Of a DNA stretch of 51,070 nucleotides, positions 16,801-25,720 are shown piece after piece. The notes beneath the pieces were generated by a model. The model had not been told where the DNA came from and did no database searches. It worked only from the letters and a program-made list of their open reading frames with translations. Within the stretch, counting starts at the first letter, position 1, and each line of letters starts with the position of its first letter. The stretch is from Fidelibacterota bacterium. GTDB lineage: Bacteria > Fidelibacterota > Marinisomatia > SCGC-AAA003-L08 > JACNLC01. The translations under genes were made by a program, and so were the position numbers. The stretch spans positions 1 to 51,070 of the forward strand of contig JABMOW010000051.1 in NCBI GenBank assembly GCA_013204025.1. Reading direction: 5' to 3'.

Positions 16801-19800
16801 CATAAAAATAAAGCGCATCAATGATCCCGGACAGCGCTATTTTTGTATGGCCATCGGCGGACATCAGGTATCCCTCCACGGCATGTTCCGTAAACAGATG
16901 TTCTGACGATATCGACTGAAGCATTTGGATGGCATCCATCTCTGAAAACCGGGTCAAATAGTTCATCCAGTCGGTTTCGCTTAACTGGATTGCCCCCTCT
17001 GAGAAAGTCGCAATTTTTCCACGCAAAATATCACCGTATTTTCCAGTATCCCAATACTGATTCTCTATGACCCAATGAATAAATGTGCCAAATGCTTTTC
17101 CGTAAAATTCAGTATCAGTTTCAAGTTCAGTGTACTCGATTTGAGCATTCTGTTCTGATAATTCATGAACGCTCATTCGATGGATCATTGGAGCATGTAC
17201 CTGTACCACGTTGTCTGGCATGGGGAGTGGAACACTGACAAAGGGTTTATCATTGGTCCCGGAAGTGACGGGATGGTAAGATTCCACGTTGACGTCAGCA
17301 AAAGGATGATGAAAATCTACACTATTCAGAATGTCGGAAGTCAATCCAAAAACCTGACGAATCCAATCCATGAAATTACCAGAGGGATCATCAATCGACT
17401 TCGGCTCTGAAAATATGCCATCTCTGTTTTCTGACACTACACCGGAAAGTAAAACGCCATATTTTGCCCGGGTGATAGCCACGTAAAATAATCGAACGTA
17501 TTCGGCAAATTCCTCCTGTTTATGTTGAGATTTCAGCAGATTCATCATTACGCTTTTACTTGAGGTGCCGTCGATCCGGGACATAGCAATGCCTAATTCA
17601 TATCCCGCTGAAACACCCCCGTTCAGCTCGCCTCCCAGAACAGAATCTCTCTGACTGTACTGTAATTTTCGATGAATATCCGGGATGACTACAAATGGGA
17701 ATTGAAGTCCCTTTGCCTTGTGGATGGACATGATTACCACTTCTGATGAGGTGGCAACAGGCGCGAGATCTTCAACATCATCGCGATCGATACGAATGCG
17801 GAGTTTCTGATGTATTTCTGTCAGATCGTCTCCGTTTACAGACCAATTATGAATAAGCCGGATACATTTCTGGATGTCTTTCCATCGTTGGAAACCATCC
17901 GGTTCGGAAAGATATCCCAATTCTCGTTCGGGTGTATTGAATATGGTTTCCAGCACACGATCAACGGGGAGTCGAGTGATCTGTTCAAGCCAAAGGTCAA
18001 TTTCAGTTTTTACATCTTCCAAAACCGGTGCTATAACCTCATACACCGATTGACTTCCCCTGTCCGGTGCGAGGATATTTGTCAGGCAATCATCATCAAT
18101 TGCAAAGAGAGGAGATCGGAGAATACTCACCATTGCAACGTCATCCTTAGGATTGATAAGCAATGCTAGAAGCATCTCAATATCCACAATCTCCTGGCGA
18201 GCGTAAAATCCCTTTCCGCTCACTACTTCGAAATCAATGCCTTCTATCTGGAAGGCTTCACGAAATTCGGTGATATTATTTTTTACTGTTTGTAGCAGAA
18301 CACCGATTTTGGCGCTCCCGGGGGCAGTATCTAATCGCTGATATTGTTCGGTATTTTGAAACCGTTTAATTAACCGTGCCACTTGCCGGGGATAAGCAAG
18401 CGTATCCTTTGAGTAAATTTTTTCAGGCGATTGCAGATACTCATAGTCCACGGTCATTAAATGAATTTGAATACTTCCATCCATAAGTTTATCCCGTTCA
18501 CGATCAGATTCCGGTTTATTCTCGGGATATGATGTGGGAAAAAAAACAGACTCAAAGGATTGATGCGGTTCATTTGGCGATTTGAACAGTTGAGAAAATA
18601 TTGGATTGATAGCCTTTTGAATAAAGGCTTCGGATGATCGGTAATTGTCGTTGAATTCGATGACAGGACGTGTATCCATGGTTTGTGACAAGTCTGATAT
18701 GGCATTCTGCATTACTTTCACGTCAGCGTTCTGGAATCGGTAAATAGACTGTTTTCCATCCCCCACAATGAATATGCCCCGATGACGGAGATTGCCATCT
18801 TCCGATGCGATCATTCGAATGATTTCCCAACGCAATTGGTTAGTATCTTGGAATTCATCTACCATGATATGGGCGCATATTTCGCCGTATTTTCGGGCAA
18901 TACCTGGATTGTCTTTCAACAGCTGATACGTATAATCGATTACATCCTGATAAGACAGAATATTATTTTCCCGTTTTGCGTGTTGTAGCATGGGTGAGAA
19001 TTCCCGGTACAGGCTCACCAGATCCACAATGCATTCAGCGGATTGCTGATCATCTTCAGTAAAAATGAAATCTAGGCTTTCTGTGGGGATTTGATCAGCC
19101 AAATTATTAAGAAAGGATTTCAATCTCTCATCTGCAGTTTTCTTTTGATTATCCTTGCCCAATTCTGATTTCCACTCTGTAACGGATCCCAGGATGGGCG
19201 TAAGACGTTGAATGTATGAGCCAGCGTTTGTAGTAAAAAACGGATGGATGCATTTTTTGTAAAATGTCGGTTGTTGCATTTCTGGCACGCCGAAAAATTC
19301 AGTGATAGTTTTTTGGTGGTTCGCGAGATTCCCGCGGACGGATGAGGGAAGTTCGCCAGCGATGAGTTGATCCAACATGACAGCATACTGCTCCGATATG
19401 GGCACGAAAGGGAGCGTCGGTTCGTAGGCTGCTCGCCAGGCTTGAAGGATCTCATCAGGAGACATGGATGACCACCGGGTTTCCCATTGGGTCAGTTCAA
19501 ACTCATGTTGTGAGAAAAACAACAGGACATTCTTTAAATGATGCAAACCCATCCGGGTAAACAGGCGATGAAAACGAATATCATTCAGGTTGAATAATGT
19601 CTGTAGAAATGAATCTAGCGTTCTATTGAAAATATCCGTCACCGACAGTTCATCACCAACAGTGACAGATGGATCAATCCCGGCCTGAATCGGATTTTCA
19701 CGGATGATTTTGCTACACAGTGCATCAATAGTCATGATCTGGGCACGGTTGAATGATTCTGTTAACCATTGATCGTAACCATAATCCGCACTTTTTAGGA

Positions 19801-20086
19801 TGGCAGTACCGGGATGATCATCTTCGATAGTTTTGCCAGACAAAATATTGTGAATATCCCGGTAAATACGACCGGACATTTCTGCAGTGGCTTTATTGGT
19901 GAATGTGATGACGAGGATATTTTGAGGACCCTGCCATTGATTTCGCGGGACATGAGCAGCCGCTTCTGCAAATGAATCCAAAATGGCGATGTATCGTTTG
20001 GTGAGGGCGTAGGTTTTTCCGGCACCTGCACAGGCACGGATCACTACGTTTTGCTTCAGGTTTAATGCGTCAGACAGATGAGACAT
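13841..20086 (-). CDS. single-chain AddAB-type helicase-nuclease (AddA-AddB fusion)
   Basis: One uninterrupted 2081-residue reading frame. Residues 1 to about 1165 are AddA-like: Walker A 'ACAGAGKT' (18-25), motif II 'VDEFQDTNQ' (Asp410, Glu411), motif III 'VGDGKQSIYRF', motif V 'SIHKAKGLQ' (His789), then a RecB-type nuclease with Asp1090 and 'DYK' (Asp1103, Lys1105). Residues about 1190-2081 are AddB-like: 'LVICPTQYRISQL', the AddB/RecC hallmark 'VFVPGLANGDFPT' (about 1625-1637), and a second nuclease with Asp1922 and 'DFK' (Asp1937, Lys1939). AddAB resects double-strand breaks for RecA. Elsewhere these are two genes. The AddB half has no P-loop and no C-terminal cysteines for the usual Fe-S cluster. 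glgA follows 64 bp downstream. Confidence 0.88.
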   Translation of the reverse strand: MSHLSDALNLKQNVVIRACAGAGKTYALTKRYIAILDSFAEAAAHVPRNQWQGPQNILVITFTNKATAEMSGRIYRDIHNILSGKTIEDDHPGTAILKSADYGYDQWLTESFNRAQIMTIDALCSKIIRENPIQAGIDPSVTVGDELSVTDIFNRTLDSFLQTLFNLNDIRFHRLFTRMGLHHLKNVLLFFSQHEFELTQWETRWSSMSPDEILQAWRAAYEPTLPFVPISEQYAVMLDQLIAGELPSSVRGNLANHQKTITEFFGVPEMQQPTFYKKCIHPFFTTNAGSYIQRLTPILGSVTEWKSELGKDNQKKTADERLKSFLNNLADQIPTESLDFIFTEDDQQSAECIVDLVSLYREFSPMLQHAKRENNILSYQDVIDYTYQLLKDNPGIARKYGEICAHIMVDEFQDTNQLRWEIIRMIASEDGNLRHRGIFIVGDGKQSIYRFQNADVKVMQNAISDLSQTMDTRPVIEFNDNYRSSEAFIQKAINPIFSQLFKSPNEPHQSFESVFFPTSYPENKPESDRERDKLMDGSIQIHLMTVDYEYLQSPEKIYSKDTLAYPRQVARLIKRFQNTEQYQRLDTAPGSAKIGVLLQTVKNNITEFREAFQIEGIDFEVVSGKGFYARQEIVDIEMLLALLINPKDDVAMVSILRSPLFAIDDDCLTNILAPDRGSQSVYEVIAPVLEDVKTEIDLWLEQITRLPVDRVLETIFNTPERELGYLSEPDGFQRWKDIQKCIRLIHNWSVNGDDLTEIHQKLRIRIDRDDVEDLAPVATSSEVVIMSIHKAKGLQFPFVVIPDIHRKLQYSQRDSVLGGELNGGVSAGYELGIAMSRIDGTSSKSVMMNLLKSQHKQEEFAEYVRLFYVAITRAKYGVLLSGVVSENRDGIFSEPKSIDDPSGNFMDWIRQVFGLTSDILNSVDFHHPFADVNVESYHPVTSGTNDKPFVSVPLPMPDNVVQVHAPMIHRMSVHELSEQNAQIEYTELETDTEFYGKAFGTFIHWVIENQYWDTGKYGDILRGKIATFSEGAIQLSETDWMNYLTRFSEMDAIQMLQSISSEHLFTEHAVEGYLMSADGHTKIALSGIIDALYFYDDEWVIRDYKSDTTYHRLDQYLAQIQAYMHLVKEWYHFPKIRGELVFTSQQKVVASSFDPHYYSKISLLETTGWTVSKIPSIGIELPAELEFQHDETLVICPTQYRISQLKRELSHRNLLHPSMAFETVSSLNHKYNSVPAPASLVRILLRKHLKNEFRGQSFREFPGLLNSLYRAFELADKHGYSDDSPLESHIHQALIDLLGRGYHPYLSPDLFSWSIFSGKRVIIDGWLPVFQKDVNLIQSIEKYANEVIVQSIPEYPAAPESVCWYQPFDMDDEIRFMAANIKRELESGRLFDELLIILPSMEKLVPRLVPMFKAEGIPIQLAKGEPILERPVVQACLRLLEIFPARALTWSQLQAWFRHPIALAFADPSKNQIIKSGIYQLDLIYRRSEKSKTPLDPTKVFDLLMCDTLAKSLLTSEMEPAMEYIQQCVDEWRTCTEPVHTEYAIQLEKLSHQYDEPDEMNRQAFDAFISVVKELNRYIHEDFSEPGEHEYRVELMETLRNRDIPTRAQAEGISVVSVMESVNHVAGKIVFVPGLANGDFPTTTSTGFLMPDIPDYHFQANRKIFDAWLSQSGKIYLSCATRGADGEEQSYSLFLENLEMVAVPHTPISPFISTLGKIIVPDNLSTSMNRQVRRHNALAGNPIDSPFFGKLGAGIRIPEKRYFSASQLKDLQDAPLLFLMKHIWKIRETDPVTSVPLILGNLIHHILDCFGKDHPNGWTLNRQDHLSACKLLHQIAMVEIERFAAQHYELHCQLQPFLMGLNNANEPEGLFKLILKEDCQQLLDFQFSDSERQFGYSNDDSFPILTIQHPELGELKFRGTIDRFDIHKSDDLILGMDFKTGKIESASSLEDLPPQLKLYFLALKQEYPEHDIVMVYRQLHRLKDKKWGFTAPWLGDIRENASLLQVKSKDVNSPLASQTIAQDVLQDIISVFEPLVTGYFTPWTLRSAGKTIPYYYLKGPSRIDTIRFESTSSDNSESSED

Positions 20087-20238
20087 TCAGGGATATTTCC
20101 AGTAAATTCATTCACTGAATTTATCAGCAATCGGACCTTGTTTCGAAAGAATATGAGAGAAAAATTAAATGTATATAAGTTGAAATTAAAGCAATTCATT
20201 CAGTGTATTTATGAAATCGATTGTAATTTCAACTTTCG

Positions 20239-20472
20239 CTAAAAAATCTTATCCAACCAGCCTTTCTTTTTGGGACTGGGTGTATAACCGGCGGTTTTTA
20301 CCATATCGAAAGCTTCATTTTCGGATAATGTACCTGATACCCGAACTTCCTTATCTGCCACATTGATGTCCACAGTCTGGGTTAGATCCGATCCTTCCAG
20401 TACTGCCCGGATCTTCGAAGCACATCCTTCGCATGTCATATCGTTCACCTTAAAGATGATCTGATCAGCCAT
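20239..20472 (-). CDS. HMA-domain copper chaperone (CopZ-like)
   Basis: The ATG at 20472 is chosen because GGAGG (CCTCC at 20477-20481 on the plus strand) lies 4 bases upstream; the longer reading to 20517 runs into an intercistronic hairpin. The 77-residue product is one heavy-metal-associated domain with the metal loop 'MTCEGCAS' and a short basic C-terminal extension ('KKKGWLDKIF'). With no signal peptide it should act in the cytosol, binding Cu(I) and passing it to exporters. It is the last gene of the Cu/Ag efflux locus. Confidence 0.9.
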   Translation of the reverse strand: MADQIIFKVNDMTCEGCASKIRAVLEGSDLTQTVDINVADKEVRVSGTLSENEAFDMVKTAGYTPSPKKKGWLDKIF

Positions 20473-20492
20473 TTTTCCTCCAAATTGAAAAT

Positions 20493-20528
20493 GGACCCGG
20501 GAACAGCTAAATTGCATTTCCCGGATCC
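20493..20528 (-). repeat. GC-rich intercistronic hairpin
   Basis: CCGGGAA (20497-20503) pairs perfectly with TTCCCGG (20518-20524), and beyond one mismatch GGA (20493-20495) pairs with TCC (20526-20528). The 14-base loop sits between the HMBD lipoprotein stop and the chaperone's ribosome site. No T-run follows, so mRNA stabilisation or partial attenuation is more likely than full termination. Confidence 0.5.
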
Positions 20529-20544
20529 GTGATGATGAAAAATC

Positions 20545-20946
20545 CTAAGACTTTACCTTTCGCATTGGCATAAGTTTCATGCCGCAATCATCGCATTTGC
20601 CAGGAGTATCCTGCCGAACGTGACTGTGAATCAGCATGGGGCATCCATAGTAGTCCATATTTTCTTTGGATGTGACGACGCCAGCCACAAGTGCCATGCC
20701 ACATTTTTCACATTCTCCAGGGTCCACATGATGCACGTCTTTGTGCGAATCCATAGGGCAGGTGAAGTAAATGAGTGTTTCGTCATCAGCGAGGACAGGT
20801 TCATCGGCTCCGGCCATTTCCATGCCTTCATGCTCTTGGGTTTCTGTCATAGCAGCACCCATATCATGTTGATGATCGTCATGTTTTTCGGTTTTTCCAC
20901 AGGCAATAATTGCCATTGCGGTGATTATCAGGATCATTATTTTCAT
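20545..20946 (-). CDS. lipoprotein with two heavy-metal-binding (HMBD) motifs
   Basis: 133 residues, with AAAGGA before the ATG and a lipoprotein signal peptide ending in a lipobox ('AMAIIAC', Cys16). A His-rich stretch follows ('HDDHQHDM'). Then come two HMBD units of the type found at CusB N-termini: 'YFTCPMDSHKDVHH..PGECEKCGM' and 'YYGCPMLIHSHVRQDTPGKC..CGM', each with a CPM..H...C..CGM pattern. It is probably outer-membrane anchored and binds Cu/Ag in the periplasm as a metal sponge or metallochaperone for the efflux pump encoded upstream. Confidence 0.82.
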   Translation of the reverse strand: MKIMILIITAMAIIACGKTEKHDDHQHDMGAAMTETQEHEGMEMAGADEPVLADDETLIYFTCPMDSHKDVHHVDPGECEKCGMALVAGVVTSKENMDYYGCPMLIHSHVRQDTPGKCDDCGMKLMPMRKVKS

Positions 20947-21096
20947 GTTTATTCCTTTATGCTATTTTTTCATCATTTTGTTAATTAGATTTTACACCTA
21001 TCTGCAATTGTGTGTCATTAATAAAATTTATGTTTGAATTCGGTTACTCTCGATATTTCATTTAATTCCAACGGAGTAAATTTAGATTCAGTTTTT

Positions 21097-21840
21097 CTAA
21101 TTGACTTTGCAACAGCCGGGAAGCTTCTTGTATGCTTTGGCATCAGCAGGCGTTTCGTTTGCCTGATACCCAATATTGGCAATTGCTGTTTCAATTCCAT
21201 TAAGTGTTATTAAATCTGAATCATACATAATGTGTCCCATGTTCTTTTCCACGACCACGTCCACAGAGACGATGCCTGCCACCTTGGGCAATTCACGCTC
21301 AATTCGGCTTTCGCACATTCCACACTGGATGGTGGGGAGACTGATCATAGCCATAGTTGTATGGCTTGGTTGATGGTCCACCGGCATGGATTCTTTCATG
21401 GCGTCATGTTCCATTTTGGATTTTTTCATCATTTGCCCATATTCAGAATCAGACATCTGACAACATCCAGGTAGATCCGTGTAAATCGAGGGATCTGCAG
21501 GGGTACTATTTGCCCAATAACCCAGTTTAGAAATCGATTGTTCAATTTCCTGTGTAGCAATGAGAGCTGGATCATACATGATCTTCGCCGTTTTGGTATC
21601 CACATCCACGGTTACAGACTTAATGCCGGGAATCTTGTTCATCCCGGTTTCAATCGTGTTTTTACACATGCCACATTGAATGGAAGGCAGATTCACCTGC
21701 ATCATTCCTTCTTCTGCGGGTTGCGTCATTTTTTCTTGTTTCTGTTTCATCATCTTCATATGATCATGTTGCTTGTCCGGAGAGGTAAAGGCGACAGCCA
21801 GTAACAATCCAAAGATAATGATTGATTGTATTTTTTTCAT
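21097..21840 (-). CDS. periplasmic tandem HMA-domain metal-binding protein
   Basis: 247 residues, with AAGGAA before the ATG, a signal peptide (about 1-19) and a Met/His-rich linker ('KQHDHMKMMKQKQEKM'). Two heavy-metal-associated domains each have an IQCGMC loop (Cys56/Cys59 and Cys173/Cys176), and each ends in an identical LPGCC motif (123-127 and 240-244). The linker between them is again rich in Met and His. Most HMA proteins are cytosolic; a secreted tandem form with a trailing vicinal Cys pair is uncommon. It lies 55 bp after cusA-like and probably buffers periplasmic Cu(I) or Ag(I) for the pump. Confidence 0.85.
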   Translation of the reverse strand: MKKIQSIIIFGLLLAVAFTSPDKQHDHMKMMKQKQEKMTQPAEEGMMQVNLPSIQCGMCKNTIETGMNKIPGIKSVTVDVDTKTAKIMYDPALIATQEIEQSISKLGYWANSTPADPSIYTDLPGCCQMSDSEYGQMMKKSKMEHDAMKESMPVDHQPSHTTMAMISLPTIQCGMCESRIERELPKVAGIVSVDVVVEKNMGHIMYDSDLITLNGIETAIANIGYQANETPADAKAYKKLPGCCKVN

Positions 21841-21895
21841 GTTTAGGTTCCTTTTTGTTTAGTTTTCAATTTTTTATTACAAATGTGAATCGCAT

Positions 21896-24800
21896 TTATT
21901 GTGCATCCACTTTCAATTTTCTTTCCTCTACTGCTGTGTACAAAATGGGGACTACAAATGTAGTGAGGATGACGAATACCATCCCTCCAAATGAGGGGAT
22001 TGCCATGGGTACCATCACATCGGATCCGCGCCCGGTGGATGTGAGTACCGGGATCAGTGCCAAGATGGTTGTGCTTGCGGTCATCATCGCGGGACGTATT
22101 CTGCGGCTACCGGCAATGACTGTTGCCTCTCGGATCTCCCGGATGGTTTTTGGCGATTGTTTTTTGAAGCTTTGTTCCAGGTATGTGCTGATGATCACAC
22201 CATCATCGGTGGCGATGCCAAACAGTGCTAGAAATCCCACCCAAACGGCCACGCTCATATTAATCGTATGCATCTGGAATAGATCCCGCATGTTCACATC
22301 AAAAAGACTGAAATTCATAAACCAGTCCTGCCCGTATAGCCAGATCATGGTAAATCCACCAGACCAGGCGACGAAAATCCCTGAAAAAACGATGAGGGTC
22401 GTAGATACTTTTCCGAACTGGAAGTAGAGGATGAGAAAGATCGCAAAAAGAGCCAGCGGCAATATAACCCGCAATTTTTTGGTTGCACGGATTTGATTTT
22501 CATACGATCCTGCAAAAGCAAAACTGACACCTGCGGGGATGATCAGCTCTCCACTGTCAATTTTTGATTGCAGAAAACGCTGTGCATTTTCAACCACACT
22601 CACCTCAGCAAAATCCTCTTTTTTATCGAATAGAACATATCCCAACAGGAAGGTATCTTCACTTTTGATTACCTGCGGGCCTTTTACATAATTGATTTGT
22701 GCCAATTGTCCTATTGGGATCTGAGCACCACCCGGAGCCGGCACCAGAATATTTTCCAAAGATTCAATGTTATCCCGTAATTCACGTAGATACCGGATAC
22801 GGATGGGATATCTCTCCCGGCCTTCGACAGTAGTAGTGAGAGGCATGCCGCCAATAGCCACTTCTATCACATTTTGTAGCTGACGGATGTTAATACCATA
22901 TCGGGCGATGGCTTTACGATCAATCTCGATCTCAAGATAAGGTTTGCCTACGATCCGGTCGGCGATCACGGCAGCAGGTTCCACACCAGGAACTTCCTTA
23001 AGTAAGCGTTCAAGTTCCAGTCCCACCTTGTCGATGGTTTCCAGATCCGGACCTTTGACCTTGATCCCCATGGGTGCCCGCATGCCGCTTTGTAGCATGA
23101 CCAGTCTGGCAGATATCGGCTGCAGTTTGGGGGCGGATGTGGTGCCGGGTATCCGGGCTGCTTTCACTAGTTCATCCCAGATGTTGTCTGGTGTTCGGAT
23201 ATGATCTCGCCATTGTCTGAAGACTTTACCGTGGTCATCGGGGATCAATTCCCCTTTTTCATCACGAACGAATTTGTCTTCATCATCTACCAAAAATTTC
23301 ATACGCGTACCATCTTTATCCGTTTTAAACTCGGACTTGTAACCAACGATGGTTTCGATCATGGATATGGGCGCAGGGTCAAGGGGTGTCTCTGCTCTAC
23401 CCATTTTCCCCACGACTACTTCCACTTCGGGGACGGAGTATAAAGCCATATCCAATAATTGCAATACGTCTAAGGACTCCTCCATACCGGCATGGGGCAT
23501 GGTAGTAGGCATGTAAAGATACGATCCTTCGTCTAGAGGGGGCATGAATTCCTTACCCAGCCCCGGAAATTCGTGATTCAATGCGCTGAATATCCGATTG
23601 GATTTCAAGGAATTGGGGAGAAATCCGAAAATATTCCCGAATCCGAGCCAAGCGACAAATCCCATGAATACCAGAATTGTGGGTCCCAATAGTGTCGCTA
23701 CTTTGTGATCCAATGACCATCGCAGCATTCTGGGATATCCCTTCATAAACAGGATGAGAATCGTCATCACCAATCCTAAAACCAGGGCAACGAAGAGCAC
23801 ATTTATCAATTTCCCTTTGTCATATCCCAATGGTGACCACGTCCCCGCCAGGATAATCGCAACGATGGATACCACGATCCAATTCCCGGCAGATGGCAGA
23901 ACCGCTTTCAGCTTTTTCAATCTATTGGAGTATCGATCTGGGATTATGGAATTAAAATCGAATTTCGGTGCTGCCTTTTTAAGGAATGGATAAATGCCCA
24001 CCAGAATAATAAGGAATCCGATCCACCATTTAAAGGTAAACATGACCACCAGTCCCGCTGCTGTCACAAGAAGATGGGGGATTCCCGAAACACGCTTTCG
24101 TTTTTTTCTGTCGGAAAACAGAGTGTGAGCGAATACCGGAAGTACAGTCAAAGCAATTACCAATGAGGCGATGAGAGCGAAGGTTTTTGTGTATGCCAAC
24201 GGACGGAAGAGTTTTCCTTCGGCTCCTTCCATGACAAAGACGGGGAGAAAACTCACCACAGTAGTGGCCACAGCCGTCATTACCGCGCCTCCAACCTCTG
24301 ATGCAGCACGAAAAAGGACATTGATCTTGTCTTCATTTTCATCGGCAGTGTCCAGATGTTTCAACATATTCTCGGAGACCACAATGCCCATATCCACGAT
24401 GGTACCAATCGCAATGGCAATTCCAGACAAGGATACGATATTCGCCTCCACGTTGAAGAGTTTCATTCCGATAAAAACAATCAGTACGGTGAGTGGAAGC
24501 AGCCCTCCGATGAGAAGGGATGTCTTTAGATGCATCACCATAATGATGACCACAATGAGGGTAACAAGGATTTCATCCCGTAAAGCGTGACTCAGGGTTC
24601 CAAGCGTTTCATTGATTAGTCCGGTTCGGTCATAAAACGGAACAATACTAACCTGAGAAGTTCTTCCATCTTCCAGCACTTTTGAGGGCAATCCCGGATT
24701 CAACTCCAAAATTTTTGCTTTCACGTTTTTGATGACCGCAAGTGGATTTTCACCAAACCGCGCAACCACCACACCGCCCACCGCTTCGGTGCCTTCTTTG

Positions 24801-25705
24801 TCAAGTGCTCCTCTACGAAGTGCCGGACCCAGGGAAACTACCGCAACATCTTTGATATAGATGGGAGTAGAGTCTGTCGATTTAACCACTGTGTATTCGA
24901 TATCTTCAAGGTTTTTGATAAATCCAAGCCCCCGAACCATGTATTCAACACGGTTCACTTCAATGGTGCGAGCGCCCACATCTACATTGGATTTTCTTAC
25001 CGCATCAAAAACCTGGGTGAGGGAAATATTGTGTTCTCTCATTGCCGCTGGATCCACATCGATCTGATATTCTTTTACGTATCCCCCGATGGATGCTACT
25101 TCTGCCACACCATCGGCAGACTGTAGCCCGTAGCGCACATACCAGTCCTGAATGGATCGTAATTCCTGTGGGTCCCAACCGCCTGCAGGGTTACCATCTG
25201 CATCTTTACCTTCAAGGGTATACCAGAAGATCTGCCCTAAAGCAGTTGCGTCAGGTCCCAGAGTGGGTTGGACCCCTCCAGGGAGTGTCCCTGATGGTAG
25301 TGAATTCAGTTTTTCCAGAATCCGACTTCTCGTCCAGTAGAATTCCGCTTTTTCTTTGAATATCACATAAATAGTGGAAAACCCGAACATGGAATATGAT
25401 CGGACCGTTTTGATCTCCGGGACGCCCAATAACGCGACTGTCAGGGGATAAGTGATCTGATCCTCTACATCTTGAGGCGATCTACCGGGCCATTTGGTAA
25501 ATACGATCTGTTGATTTTCACCAATATCGGGGATAGCGTCTACCGGGACGGGGTTTCTGGGAATACCGGGAATATTCCAGTCGAATGGCGCGACCATAAC
25601 TCCCCATCCGATCAATGCTACCAAAGACATAATGACTATCAGTTTATTTTCAAGGCAATATTTGATTGCCTTGTCTAAAAAGGAGAGATTTTTGTTTTCA
25701 ATCAT
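21896..25705 (-). CDS. CusA-like heavy-metal RND efflux pump, enlarged
   Basis: The inner-membrane proton-driven pump of a CusCBA-type Cu(I)/Ag(I) exporter. The three methionines that carry the metal in CusA are kept: Met732 ('LYMPTTM'), Met782 ('ISMIETI') and Met870 ('RLVMLQSG'). RND hallmarks include 'GGVVVARFGENPLAVI' and 'GIAIAIGTIVDMGIVVSENM'. At 1269 residues it is about 220 longer than E. coli CusA. The excess lies mainly between TM6 and TM7, where several extra hydrophobic segments occur (about 545-690), and in a charged insert of the porter domain (about 790-840). It begins 15 bp after cusB-like. A CzcA role (Zn/Co) is less likely given the Met triad. Confidence 0.93.
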   Translation of the reverse strand: MIENKNLSFLDKAIKYCLENKLIVIMSLVALIGWGVMVAPFDWNIPGIPRNPVPVDAIPDIGENQQIVFTKWPGRSPQDVEDQITYPLTVALLGVPEIKTVRSYSMFGFSTIYVIFKEKAEFYWTRSRILEKLNSLPSGTLPGGVQPTLGPDATALGQIFWYTLEGKDADGNPAGGWDPQELRSIQDWYVRYGLQSADGVAEVASIGGYVKEYQIDVDPAAMREHNISLTQVFDAVRKSNVDVGARTIEVNRVEYMVRGLGFIKNLEDIEYTVVKSTDSTPIYIKDVAVVSLGPALRRGALDKEGTEAVGGVVVARFGENPLAVIKNVKAKILELNPGLPSKVLEDGRTSQVSIVPFYDRTGLINETLGTLSHALRDEILVTLIVVIIMVMHLKTSLLIGGLLPLTVLIVFIGMKLFNVEANIVSLSGIAIAIGTIVDMGIVVSENMLKHLDTADENEDKINVLFRAASEVGGAVMTAVATTVVSFLPVFVMEGAEGKLFRPLAYTKTFALIASLVIALTVLPVFAHTLFSDRKKRKRVSGIPHLLVTAAGLVVMFTFKWWIGFLIILVGIYPFLKKAAPKFDFNSIIPDRYSNRLKKLKAVLPSAGNWIVVSIVAIILAGTWSPLGYDKGKLINVLFVALVLGLVMTILILFMKGYPRMLRWSLDHKVATLLGPTILVFMGFVAWLGFGNIFGFLPNSLKSNRIFSALNHEFPGLGKEFMPPLDEGSYLYMPTTMPHAGMEESLDVLQLLDMALYSVPEVEVVVGKMGRAETPLDPAPISMIETIVGYKSEFKTDKDGTRMKFLVDDEDKFVRDEKGELIPDDHGKVFRQWRDHIRTPDNIWDELVKAARIPGTTSAPKLQPISARLVMLQSGMRAPMGIKVKGPDLETIDKVGLELERLLKEVPGVEPAAVIADRIVGKPYLEIEIDRKAIARYGINIRQLQNVIEVAIGGMPLTTTVEGRERYPIRIRYLRELRDNIESLENILVPAPGGAQIPIGQLAQINYVKGPQVIKSEDTFLLGYVLFDKKEDFAEVSVVENAQRFLQSKIDSGELIIPAGVSFAFAGSYENQIRATKKLRVILPLALFAIFLILYFQFGKVSTTLIVFSGIFVAWSGGFTMIWLYGQDWFMNFSLFDVNMRDLFQMHTINMSVAVWVGFLALFGIATDDGVIISTYLEQSFKKQSPKTIREIREATVIAGSRRIRPAMMTASTTILALIPVLTSTGRGSDVMVPMAIPSFGGMVFVILTTFVVPILYTAVEERKLKVDAQ

Positions 25706-25720
25706 GTGCTTGTTCTCCCC

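Noticed and set aside
13841..20086. AddAB fusion as a sequencing or assembly artefact
   Set aside because: No frame change occurs: both halves carry intact motifs in one uninterrupted 2081-codon frame with normal-looking sequence at the join. An artefact would more likely break the frame.
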